A program made the translations under genes and the position numbers. From contig CAJSYZ010000007.1 in assembly GCA_910574455.1 (NCBI GenBank), positions 3,727,773-3,791,772 on the forward strand: a DNA stretch of 64,000 nt, in the 5' to 3' direction. Below are positions 11,185 through 21,229 of the stretch, one piece after another. Source of the DNA: Trichaptum fuscoviolaceum (lineage: Eukaryota; Basidiomycota; Agaricomycetes; Hymenochaetales; Trichaptaceae). The notes beneath the pieces were generated by a model, which worked only from the letters and a program-made list of their open reading frames with translations, made no database searches and was not told the origin of the DNA. Each line of letters begins with the position of its first letter. Position 1 is the first letter of the stretch.

Positions 11185-14100
11185 TTAGCGAATGGCGTCG
11201 GGGTACCGACGATAGAACTTTCGGATAACGGCGGGGGCATGCTCCATGTTCGCGGCATCGATCCATTGGTCTTCCTCGGGTCCATAGCCTTTCCAGCGAA
11301 CCAAATACTGCAGAGTCCGACCTCGACCGCTTCGGCGCGAATTAAGGACTTCGGATACTTCGTATTCGACGTCGCCGTCGACGTTTACGGGCTCTGGCGG
11401 TGTCTGGACGCGACCAGGAATAGTGTCCGGTGTATACTTCGTGAGAAGCGACACATGGAACACTGGGTGAATCCGCATAGTCGCAGGCAGCTGAAGCTCG
11501 TAATTCAAGAGTCCGATCTTCCGCAAAACCGTGTAGGGTCCGAGTCTCCGCGGATTCAGCTTGCGCGTGCCCGGTATTGCGATATTCCGTGCGTCGAGCC
11601 ATACCTTGTCTCCTGGTCGAATGTCCGGCGTGTCTGCATGTCCCTGGTCGTAATACCGCTTCATCCGCTCCGCTGCGACTTCGAGAGCCGCGCGAGCGTC
11701 CTCCTGAGCCTTCTGAAGCAGGTCGAGTCGGTCATCCGCTGCGGGTACCGTCGAAAGTCCGGCACTCGGTACAATGGTGAACTCGGGGTCGTATCCATAC
11801 AACAGCGCGAAGGGAGACACCTTGGTAGCGGAGTGCGCTCGAGTGTTGTGCGCAAACTCCGCCATGGGCAGTAACTCCGACCAATTTTCCTGTCGGACGT
11901 CGGTGAACGCGCGGAGATATTGTTCCAACTCCTGGTTCACCCGCTCGGTCTGACCGTCCGTTTGCGGGTGGAAGGATGTCGATGTCGCGCCCTCGATCCC
12001 GAGTCGATGGAGTACCGCTTTCATAAACCGGGAGACAAACTGCGTACCCCGGTCCGAAATGACTTTGCGCGGTGTGCCATGGTGTTTCCAGACTTCGGAC
12101 ACAAACAAGTCGGCCGTCCGCGCGGAGTCAATATCCGAGGTCGTTGGTATGAAATGGGCCTGCTTGGTGAGTCGGTCTACCACCACAAAGATGGCGTCAT
12201 ATTCACCGGAATGTGGCAGCTGTGTAATGAAGTCGCACGAAATGACCTGCCACGGTCCGTCTGGTACTTCGTTGGGCTGAAGCGGACCAACCGGACGTTG
12301 CGGGATATTCTTCGTCCGCATGCAAGTGTCACAGCCCGACACGTACCGCTCGACGAAGGTAGACATACCAGGCCACCAGTAGTTCCGACTCACCAGCTCG
12401 TAGGTCTTCCAACGACCCGGATGTCCGACCGGAAGCGAATCGTGGTGTAACTTGACAATATCGCGGCGGATTTCCTCGTCCTTCGGCACATAGACCTTAC
12501 CCCGGTACAACAGCAGCCCATCCTCCGTGTTCCACTCCTCCAGATCGTTCGCCAGCGCGCGCGGAGCCCCTTCCTTCACCTTCTCAATCGCCTCGACCAA
12601 CTCCTCGTCAAACCTCTCGGACTCCCGAATCCTCCGCAACAACTCCGTATCCCCCTCGGCCCGGACCATCCCTCGTCGCATCGCCAACGTGTAGAAGCGG
12701 TTCGTGTCCAGCAGGACCTTGTTCGTATTGTCCGGTCCGTCAGGGCGAAGATCTTCGCGCCTGGACAAAGCATCTGGCTTTCCACCGAGTCGTCCGGGAC
12801 GGTGACGGATCAGAAAGTCAAAACGGCTAAGGAACAAGCTCCAGCGGGCCTGGCGTCTCGTAAGGTTTCGGGCTTCCGCGAAGAAGAGCAGGTTTCGGTG
12901 GTCCGACACAATATCAATTTTGTGCGGACTTCCTTCGAGATAGTGCCGCCACTCGTCCAAGGCTCGGATGATGGCTAGGAGCTCTTTGTCGTGGATCTCA
13001 TAGTTCCTCTCCGCATCGCCCAAGGACTTCGAATAGTAGGCCACTGGGTGAATGTCACCATCTGGTCCGATCTGCGAAAGTACCGCTCCGGTCGCAAAGT
13101 CCGAAGCATCGCATTCAAGGATGAAGGGTTTCTCAAGGTCGGGCATCGCGAGGACCGGTGCCTCCGCAAACTTCTTCTTCAGACCATCGAAGGACTCTTG
13201 CTGGCGGGTAGTCCAGCGCCACTGGACATCCTTCCGCAACAATTCGGTCATGGGAACCGCCAGCTTCGAGAAGTCCTTGATAAAACGTCGGTAGAAGTTT
13301 GCGAACCCCAAGAAAGCCTGAATGTCCTTCACCTTCGCCGGAGTCGGCCAGTCGGCACCGCTTCGACCTTCTTCGGATCCATTGAGATAATTCCAGAGCC
13401 AATGATCATGCCCAAGTACTCGATGGAGTCCTTGTGGAACTCGCACTTTTCGGGCTTACAGAACAGGTCATACTTTTCCAAACGTCGGAGTACCTCCTTA
13501 ACGTGTTCCTCGTGCTCCGACTCGTTCTCCGAAAATATGCAGATGTCATCGAGGTAGATAATGACAATAACATCCAGCATGTCCTTGAAGAGCTCGTTCA
13601 TCATCCGCTGAAACGTAGCAGGTGCGTTCGTAAGTCCGAAAGTCATAACGGTTGGTTCGAAGTGTCCTTCCTGAGTCCGAAAAGCGGCCTTCCACTCGTC
13701 GCCTTCCTTGATGCGGATATTGTTGTATCCGGCCCGCAAGTCGAGCTTCGTGAAAACGCGGGCCTTCTTCAAGGAGTCGATGAGTTCAGTGGTCAGGGGA
13801 AGCGGGTACCGATTTTTGACGGTGATCTCGTTGAGTTTTCGGTAGTCGACGACCATCCGAAGCGATCCGTCCTTCTTTTTGATGAAGAAGACCGGAGCAG
13901 CGGCGGGGGACTTCGACGGACGGATGTAGCCCTTGCGGAGGTTCTCCTCAATGAACTCCTTCAAGGCTGCACGTTCCGCCGGTGCCATAGGATAGATCTT
14001 GCTGTACGAAGGGGTCGATCCGGGCTCCAAGTCGATCGCATGGTCAAATGGCTTCCTTTCGGGCAACCGTTCGGCCTCTGACTTAGAAAACACCTTCGCA

Positions 14101-14993
14101 AACTCGCGGTACTGCGGGGGGACCATCTCCTCGAAGGACTTGTCGCCCTCCTTCACTGCCGACTTCTCCGCAATCGCCTGCGACCAGGTATACGAGGCCG
14201 CAACTTTATGCACAAAGTCCGGATCGTCCGCCACATAGAACTGCTCCGCATCATGGTAGATGTCCATGTACTTTTCGGAGTACCGAAATCCGGGGGGAAT
14301 CTTCGCAAGGTCGTCAGACTCACTGTCCGACTCGTCTGAATCATCACCGACTTCCGCAACGCAGACTCTCGCATGGGGCTGCGGTCGCGGTCGCATCTGT
14401 CGACTGTTCTTGCATCGCGCGGCCCGCAACTTGCGAACGGCGCGGGGTAGCGGTTGTCCGGCTTCTACGACTCTTGCCGCCTCGACAGGGCGGCATTCGT
14501 TCGGACATCGCGTAAAGCTGATGGTCTCGTCGTTCCAATCAATCTCCGGGTTATGGTGGTGTAGCCAATCTATCCCAATGATCAACGGATAGTCTCCGAT
14601 GTTTGCCACTGTGGCATCGACTTCTTCTTTGTGTCCACCAATCTCCAGAGTAAGTCGGACTTGGTCTGTAATCGGACCACTCTGGTTCAGCGAATCGTCG
14701 GCGTTGTACACCTTGATCGGTCGGTCGAGAGGACGAGTACGTAGTCCGAACTTCCGCACCAACTTCTGGTTGATAATCACCGAAAATGCACCGCAGTCTA
14801 GCAGCGCTCTCATGCTCAAAATCTTTCGGCCGTCACTTATTCTCACTGGGACATGGATGAATCGACGCAAACTCTTGTGTATTAGCGAAGTACGATTGTA
14901 CACAGAGGGATCGGACACATCATCATCTAACAGCGAAAATCGGTTCGGGGTCTTTGGCGGAACGACCGCGCGCCTAGACCCACTCAAAAACCC
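11185..14993 (-). pseudogene. Pol polyprotein (PR-RT-RH-IN-chromodomain), one frameshift
   Basis: Pol is read in the -1 frame relative to Gag. Its first half (to 13329) contains an aspartic protease with LLDCGA (Cys in place of the usual Ser/Thr) and the reverse transcriptase with YLDD (YLDDICIF). The second half, open to 11185, contains RNase H (FILECDASD), the integrase zinc finger (two His in HHDSLPVGH, then CDTC), the DDE core (CDF, SDRG, TERVNQELE) and a C-terminal chromodomain (YLVRWKGYGPEEDQW). A 1-nt deletion near 13353-13358, between RT and RNase H, puts the halves in different frames. Pol is thus broken although the LTRs look identical. It could be a very young mutation or a sequence error. 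Confidence 0.9.
14984..14993 (-). promoter_or_regulatory. candidate -1 ribosomal frameshift site at gag-pol junction
   Basis: The last Gag codons read CAG GGT TTT TGA. The heptamer G GGT TTT is a textbook X XXY YYZ slippery site placed directly before the Gag stop, and Pol is open in the -1 frame through it. The mechanism is well known in retroelements; its use here is inferred. Confidence 0.6.
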
Positions 14994-16264
14994 TGACTCT
15001 TGAGAGCAGCTGCGACCGCTTTGGCGATCTCGTCAACGGTCGGAGTGCGAGCGGCGTTCACGGTCGGAGTCTCGTCGCGGACTTCCTCGAGGGTTGCAGT
15101 CGGTGTCTTGGGAGCGGCGGTGGGCGCAGAGGCGGCGGGCGGAGCGGTGGACGACGAGGCGGCGGTCTGTGAAGCCACCTTCGATCGGACATTTGATTTC
15201 TTGCTCCGCTGCGGACAGTCTCGAGCCAGATGTCCATGCTCACCGCACTGGAAGCAGAGTCCGCGGCGCATCATCTCTTCGGTGCTCAAGCGGTCGATGT
15301 CCATCGCGTCGGGGTCCCGAGTCGGTCCGCGCGAAGCGGAGTGGTGTGTCTGCGAGCGGGAGCCCCAGTTCGAACTCCAGTTGTTCTGCTTGAAGCCAGT
15401 CCGACGCGCACGCAAGTCCTCATCGTATTCGCAAAGCAGTCGGACCCACTGGTCGAAGCTCTTCGTCTCCCGGATCTCCTTGCTCGCCAGATCGTAGCGG
15501 AACTGGCTGCTGAGTCCGGTCTCGAACACCAGCATCTTCCCCTCCATCCCCCAGTCCACCTCCGACTCCACCAGCAACGCACGAAACTTCGCCGCATACT
15601 CCGACACTGTGTCCTTGCCCTGGCGCAGTTTCATAAGCTCCTGTCCGGCGTGGCGCTTGATGTTCGGACGTCCGAACGCGGACTGGAGGGACGCCCGGAA
15701 GAGTTCCAAGTCGGTCATGAGAGCGGGGACTTCGGTGCCCTCGAGGGCGGCGGTCGTGTGCGGACGAGCCCATTGTTCAGCGGGCCCGCGGAGTAGCGAA
15801 GCTGCCCATAGACAGGCCATCGTCGGACTGCCTACAAACTCCTGGGGGCGCATCCGGACATAAAGTCGGACCTTCTGCGACCACTCCTCAAAGCTGATAC
15901 TCTCCGCCTCCTTATCTTTTGGTGTACGCCCATAGAACGCGGGCGGGGCACCGACCTTCGGACCCTTGGGAGTGCGGGTCGCGCCTTCCTGCGCATTTCG
16001 GACAAACAGGTTCATGAAGTCGTGGAGGCGCTGGTTTTCGGCGGTCACCTCCTGCAGGTGTGACTGGAGAGGTCGGGTGGCATCATTGATAGCCTGGAGG
16101 ACGTCTGGGGGGAGGTCTCCGCCCTGCTGGGGCGGCGGTGCGGCCTGTGGGGGAGCAGCACCCGGAGTCGGAGTCGGAGCAGCGCCTGGCGCGGGCGCTG
16201 CTTGCGCGGGGTTGATCGGGTCGGTCATATCTTCGTCGGAGTCTTCTTGTCCGAATCTTCCCAT
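14984..16264 (-). CDS. Gag protein of the Ty3/Gypsy element
   Basis: A 426-aa intact frame. It has a Pro/Ala-rich N-terminus, a coiled region around residues 60-85, and a capsid (retrotrans-gag) domain with WAASLLRGPAEQWARP and the LRQGKDTVSEYAAKFRALL motif. A CCHC zinc knuckle (CFQCGEHGHLARDC) follows. It forms the particle and binds the element RNA. The C-terminus is Ala/Thr-rich and ends at the candidate frameshift site into Pol. There is no sign of disruption. Confidence 0.93.
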   Translation of the reverse strand: MGRFGQEDSDEDMTDPINPAQAAPAPGAAPTPTPGAAPPQAAPPPQQGGDLPPDVLQAINDATRPLQSHLQEVTAENQRLHDFMNLFVRNAQEGATRTPKGPKVGAPPAFYGRTPKDKEAESISFEEWSQKVRLYVRMRPQEFVGSPTMACLWAASLLRGPAEQWARPHTTAALEGTEVPALMTDLELFRASLQSAFGRPNIKRHAGQELMKLRQGKDTVSEYAAKFRALLVESEVDWGMEGKMLVFETGLSSQFRYDLASKEIRETKSFDQWVRLLCEYDEDLRARRTGFKQNNWSSNWGSRSQTHHSASRGPTRDPDAMDIDRLSTEEMMRRGLCFQCGEHGHLARDCPQRSKKSNVRSKVASQTAASSSTAPPAASAPTAAPKTPTATLEEVRDETPTVNAARTPTVDEIAKAVAAALKSQGF

Positions 16265-16329
16265 TCAGAGGGATCAAAAATCGGTCGGTGCAATCGCAGG
16301 GCGTCGAAAGAACAAACTTTTTGGCCTAA

Positions 16330-16903
16330 TGTTACGACCTAGAGTGGTTCCTTCGCTTTCGAGACCCTGAATCGGACACGGACGACGATCGGACGCAATG
16401 AGCGGTGGTTCTCACTCTGAGAAGCACTTTACAAGTCAATTAAGCTATTCTACACATCAGAGCTAAAGATAAACACATCACCTGAGAAGCACTTTACAAG
16501 AGGCCAAAAGTGGAGTGCTTCGCAGGGGGATCCGCGGTTTTGATGAACAAAGGTAAAAACTATACAGTACCAAGCCACTGGACCCTGATCCGACTAGGTC
16601 CGACCTATACCGCTGACGTAAGTCGGAGTTCGGGGTCCCGCTCTAGTCGGGGTCCCGCATCGGTAGAGCGGAGGTTCGAGTCGGAGTGGCGGAAGAAAGA
16701 AAGAAAGGAGAATTGTTTGCAGGGCGCTTGTCCTAGCGGCCTGCAAACATACAGGCAAGTACTCTACGCCAAAAGGAAGAGAATCGGAGTCAAGATAGTC
16801 CGGTTTCGGACCGGACATGTCGGGGATCCGACTCGGAGTGTGATCGTAAAAGAAAATAAAAGAAAATAAAAGAAATAAAATAACCTGAGGCGGATTCCTG
16901 ACA
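16330..16903 (-). repeat. LTR, 5' copy in element orientation
   Basis: 574 bp, apparently identical to 10569-11142. It carries the element's promoter. It is followed outward by CCTCC (16904-16908) and then by exon 1 of the DUF6589 gene. Confidence 0.95.
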
Positions 16904-17437
16904 CCTCCAAAGTCTTCCGGCCATCGTCGTCTTGCGCTATCAGGTTCAAAAGATTCCCAATTTGAATCGGGTCTTTCATGAATTTTGTTCTTGACGCCTT
17001 GAATTGCGTGTGCTTGCTGAGAACTCTACAAAGCAGCTCTGAGACAGGCATTCTCATCCCTTTTAAGATGTCGACGACACATCGTATGCGATCGTCGGCA
17101 TAAACACTTGAGGTTTCGACTCTGTTCCATTCTAGACAGAGAGGCCCGTTCTGTATAGGTGTCTGTTGTTGTTGTTGTTGTTGTTGTTGATAGTTGATAT
17201 TATGTTGTCCAAAGCCTTGCATTGCGAAGAATTAATGATCGAAATCTGATATGGCAATCGAGCACAGGCGCCGTCGGAGCGCTCAGAGTATCGTAAGGTA
17301 ACGTTGAAGGCAAGGGACACGCGTTCTAGGTACGCGACTGCCGTGACACTTAGCTAATGTTAACTCAATTCTTTATTACATTCACATGACGACATCAGAC
17401 GTTATTTTTGGAATACAGGGGGAACCTATGAAATCAC

Positions 17438-17567
17438 TACTCCATTTGGATTAATTTCAAACTCCCTGCAAAGTCTTGTAATCAAAAACCTTGGAAACCA
17501 GGCCAGCTACGCTGTGCTTGCTCCGCAAGCCGTATAAAGAAAGTAGCTTGGCCTGGTTACGAGGCTA
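17438..17567 (-). repeat. right terminal inverted repeat
   Basis: The reverse complement begins TAGCCTCGTAACCAG and matches the left TIR (see 4707-4832). The DUF6589 start codon lies 216 bp inside it. It is followed outward by the second TGTTCTGAG copy (17568-17576). Confidence 0.85.
17496..17558 (-). other. hairpin within right TIR
   Basis: AACCAGGCCAGCTAC (17496-17510) pairs with GTAGCTTGGCCTGGTT (17543-17558), giving 15 pairs with one bulged base and a 32-nt loop. The loop differs from the left TIR while the stem is kept. Confidence 0.75.
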
Positions 17568-17576
17568 TGTTCTGAG
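17568..17576. repeat. target site duplication, right copy (TGTTCTGAG)
   Basis: Exact match to 4698-4706, placed directly outside the right TIR. Confidence 0.85.
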
Positions 17577-18448
17577 GTGATATCTTTTCTTTGCTCTCAA
17601 TTACCTACGTGTCCTTCCCCTATTTTAAAATGTCGCATCTCTTGTGCTCCAGATGACTTACCGCTCTGCTGGGATGACGCTCGTTCATTAAATCGTTACC
17701 TTACATCTGTAGATTCCCGAACACCCCTAGGTGTAAGGGTTATAGCGGGCTAAATGTTACAAAAAGTTTGCATGCACGTGCTTCCAATTCAAAAACTAAT
17801 TTTTGCTGAAATTGACTTAAGTGTTACTTAAATGCCCTGAGAGACTGAAAGTCCTGTTAAGTAAAATTTTAAGTAAAAACTTACTTATTCAGGCATGTCC
17901 TTCCATTAATCAGGCCTAGGAACAGCTTACTGAAATCAGTGCTGTTGACTTAATTCAGTGCTTCAGTCAGTCTACTGCAGTCTCTTAGTCTCTTCTGTTT
18001 TTTCTATTGCGTGATGCAAGCCCGCCGCAGGTATAAATGTCCGAGCGCAAGCGTGCAAGCACGGGCGGACGCCCGGGCGAAGCGCGCTGAAGCCTCGGAC
18101 ATTGCCCACCTTGGTACTAGTGCGTTCAGTATCTGAATTACTGTTGTTTTCATATTTATATGGAATTGTAATTTTGCATGTCAGGGAGCTTGCCTCACTG
18201 GTGGCCCAAATGGAATCAAGTTTTGGATAAATAAAATAAAATAATGCATCAGAGCAGATAATTAACGCCCGGAGGTGTGTTCGGGTTTTGCAAGCAACCA
18301 GCTTGCCCCTACGGGCGTTATTCAATACGTTTTCCTCAAAAAACATCGTAATTTCGAAAAAAAAACATTTGTCATGTTACATAAGCTACATCTAACATGA
18401 ACTTCGTTTCCGCTTCATCCAGCTTCAACTTCGATAGCTCAGTATTCG
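17577..18448. other. intergenic between transposon and COX20
   Basis: The first part should be the displaced 3' region of the gene ending at 4705. It holds AT-rich stretches with TTAAGT and ACTTAAAT repeats near 17810-17880. The rest includes the COX20 promoter. A minus-strand open frame at 17972-18346 has no recognisable domain and I do not call it. Confidence 0.4.
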
Positions 18449-19387
18449 ATGGGGTCCTCGAGCACCGACTCAGCTGCACCTGAGAGTGGCGGAAGGCCGG
18501 GATCTGTAGATGGAGGGGAGGAGAAGTCTTCCGTACGTGTGGCTGAAGGGATCCGGTCGACGGGCAACAAGTGGACAGACTTTCAGTTGGCTGTGAGGGT
18601 GAGTTTAAAGCACAAACTCTGTGCTCTCTCATAGGTTTGCTAACGATCCTTTTCTCTTTCTCTACATACCCTCAAAACCTACCTCTATATAATACTCTCC
18701 TTTTTGTCGGGTGATGTCACAACACAATATACGGAACGTTCGCCTCGATACACACGCGTAACGCACAAGGAAGAGGATCTCTGTAGTGGACGACCTGAAG
18801 CACATCGGTGAGATCCCTTGTGCGCGGAACAGCCTCCTCGCGGGCATTGCGAGTGGGTTTGGGATCGGCGTGATTCGTGGGATTAACACGAGTGCGTTTT
18901 TTGTGTGTTTTTTTCGCATTTCCTTCAAGGCATGGCGTTTTGGATATATGAGCTCTGTACCTTACCCAAAGGATATCTGCCAGTTGTTTAAAGCTCACAT
19001 TTACCCCCATTCCTGCACCATGATTTACAGAGCTAATGTGCATGATCTGTTATTAGAGCCGTTCGTAGCAGCTAACTGGGCTGTGGGCACCTTCCTCGTC
19101 GTCTCTGTTGGTACTTGGTGAGCACCGCAACTTCCCTCCATTTCTTTCAGCTCCCTCTTCGCGTCCATCCATTTTCTAGCTCAACCAACTATCCTTCATA
19201 AGCGAGATCATACAGTTGGCGATATATAATGTACTGATACATGCGTTTTCTCAGGCAAATATGCCGCAACTCGATACGACGAGAGCGCGAGCAGGTCCGC
19301 GTCGTGGTTGAACAGATGGCGGAGCGGAGAATGCGTCGCGCCGAACAGGATAAGAAGGACGCGGATGAGAGCAGGAATAGCTCATGA
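18449..19387 (+). CDS. COX20: cytochrome c oxidase assembly protein COX20
   Basis: Exons 18449-18598, 18774-18891, 19057-19117 and 19255-19387 give 153 aa. COX20 is a mitochondrial inner-membrane chaperone of the Cox2 subunit in respiratory complex IV assembly. The family signature IPCARNSLLAGIASGFGIGV lies in the first membrane segment, and AANWAVGTFLVVSVGTW forms the second. The C-terminus is a basic, charged helix (CRNSIRRERE...). The N-terminal ~45 residues are Ser/Gly-rich. The first two introns (175 and 165 bp) are longer than usual for the window. The first acceptor was chosen to keep frame (RISVVDDLKHIGE) and is the least certain point. Confidence 0.85.
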
Positions 19388-19669
19388 CGGCGCGTCTATG
19401 TGCGCGTGTTTTCGCCTTCGGCGTCTGTCAGTCGCGGTGACGACGGCCGTAACGATGATAAGGATATGTATGCATGGCGGAAGGAAAACTACATATGGTG
19501 TGGGATCTCGAGGCTGAGGAGCGCACTGCATGCTACGTGCCAATATTCATTGGCGCACGGTGCGGGAGGCAGGGTTTAGATGCGAGAGTGCTAAACGTGT
19601 GTAATCGGGCTGCTCCCTAAACAAATAAGTAAAGTAATCCCAATTAATAATGAATGTGCTCGGGAGTGT

Positions 19670-20353
19670 CTAAAAGTAAGGGTTGTTCCAGACGTTCTTA
19701 TCCCACTTCTCGACGAGCTCTGGATCGTTCTGTGGTGATGAAAAAGTGTGAGTAAGAATGTGATGTCATAATGTCATACAGAATAGAGCATATAGCCAAA
19801 CCATACCCGGTGTTTGAGTTGGAATTCGGTGAAGCCGCCACGGAGTACGAAGACTTGGTGCGACTTGTCCTTGCCTTGCTCTTCGAGAGCATTCCGTTTC
19901 TCAGCATATATCTACCAGATGGGGGATTCGACGTTATTCAATTATCACATCTTCAATGATGCAACACGTACTCGCGCCGCCTTCGGCCCTCTATTGATGA
20001 GCGAAGTCGGCGTTAGAACACTAGAAGCGCTGGATATTATCCGAGAATACACGTACCTCTGTTGTGAGAGCGCACAGTGGAATACGACGGTTGAGATCTG
20101 CTTTGTCTGGTCGACGAGGTCCTGCACCTGCTCCTCAAACGATTCGGACGGCGAGTTGATCGCGTTCTTGATGTTGCCGCCGATGAAATCGTCGTCTCGG
20201 ACGTCGATGACTATGTAGTCGCGATTGGGCCGCTTCTCGCTCTTGATGAGCGCCGCGAGCTCCTGTGCGAGTCAAAGGCTTAGCGTTGATCTTGACTTGA
20301 AACCACAAACGTACTTCGCCAGACATGTATTGATAGGGCGGATAGAACGACAT
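19670..20353 (-). CDS. Cdc25-like/rhodanese phosphatase (YCH1, Ibp1, ACR2 type)
   Basis: Exons 20353-20315, 20262-20057, 19990-19972, 19911-19807 and 19729-19670 give 142 aa. The single rhodanese domain includes YIVIDVRDDDFIGGNIKNA and the active-site loop HCALSQQR, which fits the HCX5R signature of Cdc25-type phosphatases and eukaryotic arsenate reductases. Cys is the nucleophile and Arg binds the oxyanion. The C-terminal part has VFVLRGGFTEFQ, also typical. Which substrate it uses (phosphotyrosine or arsenate) cannot be told from sequence. A 19-nt exon lies directly after the active-site loop. It is convergent with COX20 (283 bp apart). Confidence 0.88.
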
Positions 20354-21229
20354 TGACTTGAAGTGAAGAGACCTGCGATAGAGTGAGAGCAAGATGAGAG
20401 TGGAAGAGCGAGGAGCTTGAAAGCAACCGCCTGTCCTCGTGCGTTCTCTACATCAAAGCATCCGAGTCAACGCGTCATCGCAACTTCTTCTCAACGCGCC
20501 TAAGTCGACTTAGGGTGATTATGTCAGCAAGGAAGATCGTCTTTGGGCACAGCGTCGAAATGATCTTTGCCATCGTCCATCACATCATGAGTTCAATCAT
20601 TCAAATCATTTCAAGCATGGACACTAACTCAGTTAACAGTGTATGCCGAGCAGTAGCGTTCAATACCAATGGATATCTCCCATAAGCAGTCGCTTATCTC
20701 TCGTTGTCAGGCATCTGAATCTCTCTACCAGTATGGACTAATGAACTCAGTTGGGCGCAGCTCACATTGATCAGGAAGATTGCACATCCGTTGCTCCTTT
20801 CTGCACGATACTGCATAGCCAGGATACTCTGTTGGTGGCTCTATTGACGATTGGAGAGAACTCGACGCGCAGTTCATATGCAGGGTTTGGTAGCCGAGGT
20901 TTCTCACTGCTGTCGTCAGTCGACAAGGTCTTTGACTGCATCAGTTGCCTCATCATATATTCGCGGCGCGTCCACCCCGATACTCTATCCGACATAAGCT
21001 CCTGCTTTTCGGATCCTTTAGCTCTCAGGCTCCTCTTTCCTCCCTTCTTCACCCACCATCCTCCGCCCAGGGCCTGCAGGCATCAGCTTTGGGGCTTTCT
21101 AGCTTTTCGATTTCTTGGGTTCATTTTCGCCTTTCTACGCTTCTCGTCCCTTTCAAGTACGGTGCGGTCCGTTATATATGAATCTCTCTTCAAAATCACG
21201 AAGAAGATAAACCCGGAGGGAAGTGAGGA
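20354..21229. other. intergenic region
   Basis: It lies between divergent genes and presumably holds both promoters. Short frames on both strands lack family features and start mostly at non-ATG codons. No convincing regulatory motif was seen. Confidence 0.4.

Larger units (their letters stand above)
10569..16903 (-). mobile_element. Ty3/Gypsy chromodomain LTR retrotransposon, full length
   Basis: The element is 6,335 bp with two 574-bp LTRs (TG...CA) that look identical, and a 5-bp duplication. It encodes Gag and Pol (protease, reverse transcriptase, RNase H, integrase, chromodomain) on the minus strand. Domain order and the C-terminal chromodomain place it among chromoviruses. Identical LTRs mean recent insertion. 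It lies in exon 1 of the DUF6589 gene. I could not identify a tRNA primer-binding site: the sequence just inside the 5' LTR does not start with TGG. Self-priming is possible but unproven. Confidence 0.95.
8115..17222 (-). pseudogene. DUF6589 protein gene interrupted by LTR retrotransposon
   Basis: Exons in transcription order are 17222-16904, then (after the inserted element) 10563-10313, 10245-8867, 8809-8710, 8658-8407 and 8324-8115. Skipping the retroelement and one target-duplication copy gives 2511 nt in one frame, 836 aa, a usual length for DUF6589 proteins. The N-terminus has a poly-Gln run and a segment typical of the family (SVYADDRIRCVVDILKGM). The core includes LGLFLYSTGAQKLAIGFLAK, then GLDNVQ (about residue 270), YYDQLS (about 433) and LWHGHLNEAYF. 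The C-terminus is acidic. The invariant-looking Asp residues in GLDNVQ and YYDQLS would be candidates for metal-binding transposase residues (inference only). The fourth intron (8709-8659) has a GC donor. As it stands the gene cannot give a full product unless the 6.3-kb insert is spliced out. Confidence 0.8.
4707..17567. mobile_element. DNA transposon encoding RecQ-like helicase and DUF6589 protein
   Basis: The unit is bounded by inverted repeats (4707-4832 and 17438-17567) and flanked by a perfect 9-bp duplication. It contains only two genes, transcribed inward from the TIRs: a RecQ-family helicase (5017-7568, plus) and a DUF6589 protein (17222-8115, minus). Without the nested 6.3-kb LTR element and one copy of its target duplication it would be about 6.5 kb. 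The DUF6589 protein is the candidate transposase, because it is the only other protein in the unit. Its fold and chemistry are not shown here. A 9-bp duplication fits a cut-and-paste DDE-type element (inference). There is no tyrosine recombinase of the Starship type, no Rep domain of the Helitron type and no reverse transcriptase belonging to this unit. The copy is probably defective: the helicase has a 1-nt frameshift and the DUF6589 gene carries the retroelement. Confidence 0.8.

Noticed and set aside
14999..15796. Long plus-strand frames within gag
   Set aside because: They are antisense shadows of the GC-biased Gag reading frame.
4707..17567. Whether the large unit is a Helitron or a Starship
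   Set aside because: TIRs plus a 9-bp duplication contradict Helitron ends, and there is neither a Rep/HUH domain nor a tyrosine-recombinase captain gene.
17972..18346. Minus-strand ATG frame of 124 codons before COX20
   Set aside because: Composition is random-looking, no domain, no splice pattern, and it lies in presumed displaced 3' and promoter sequence.
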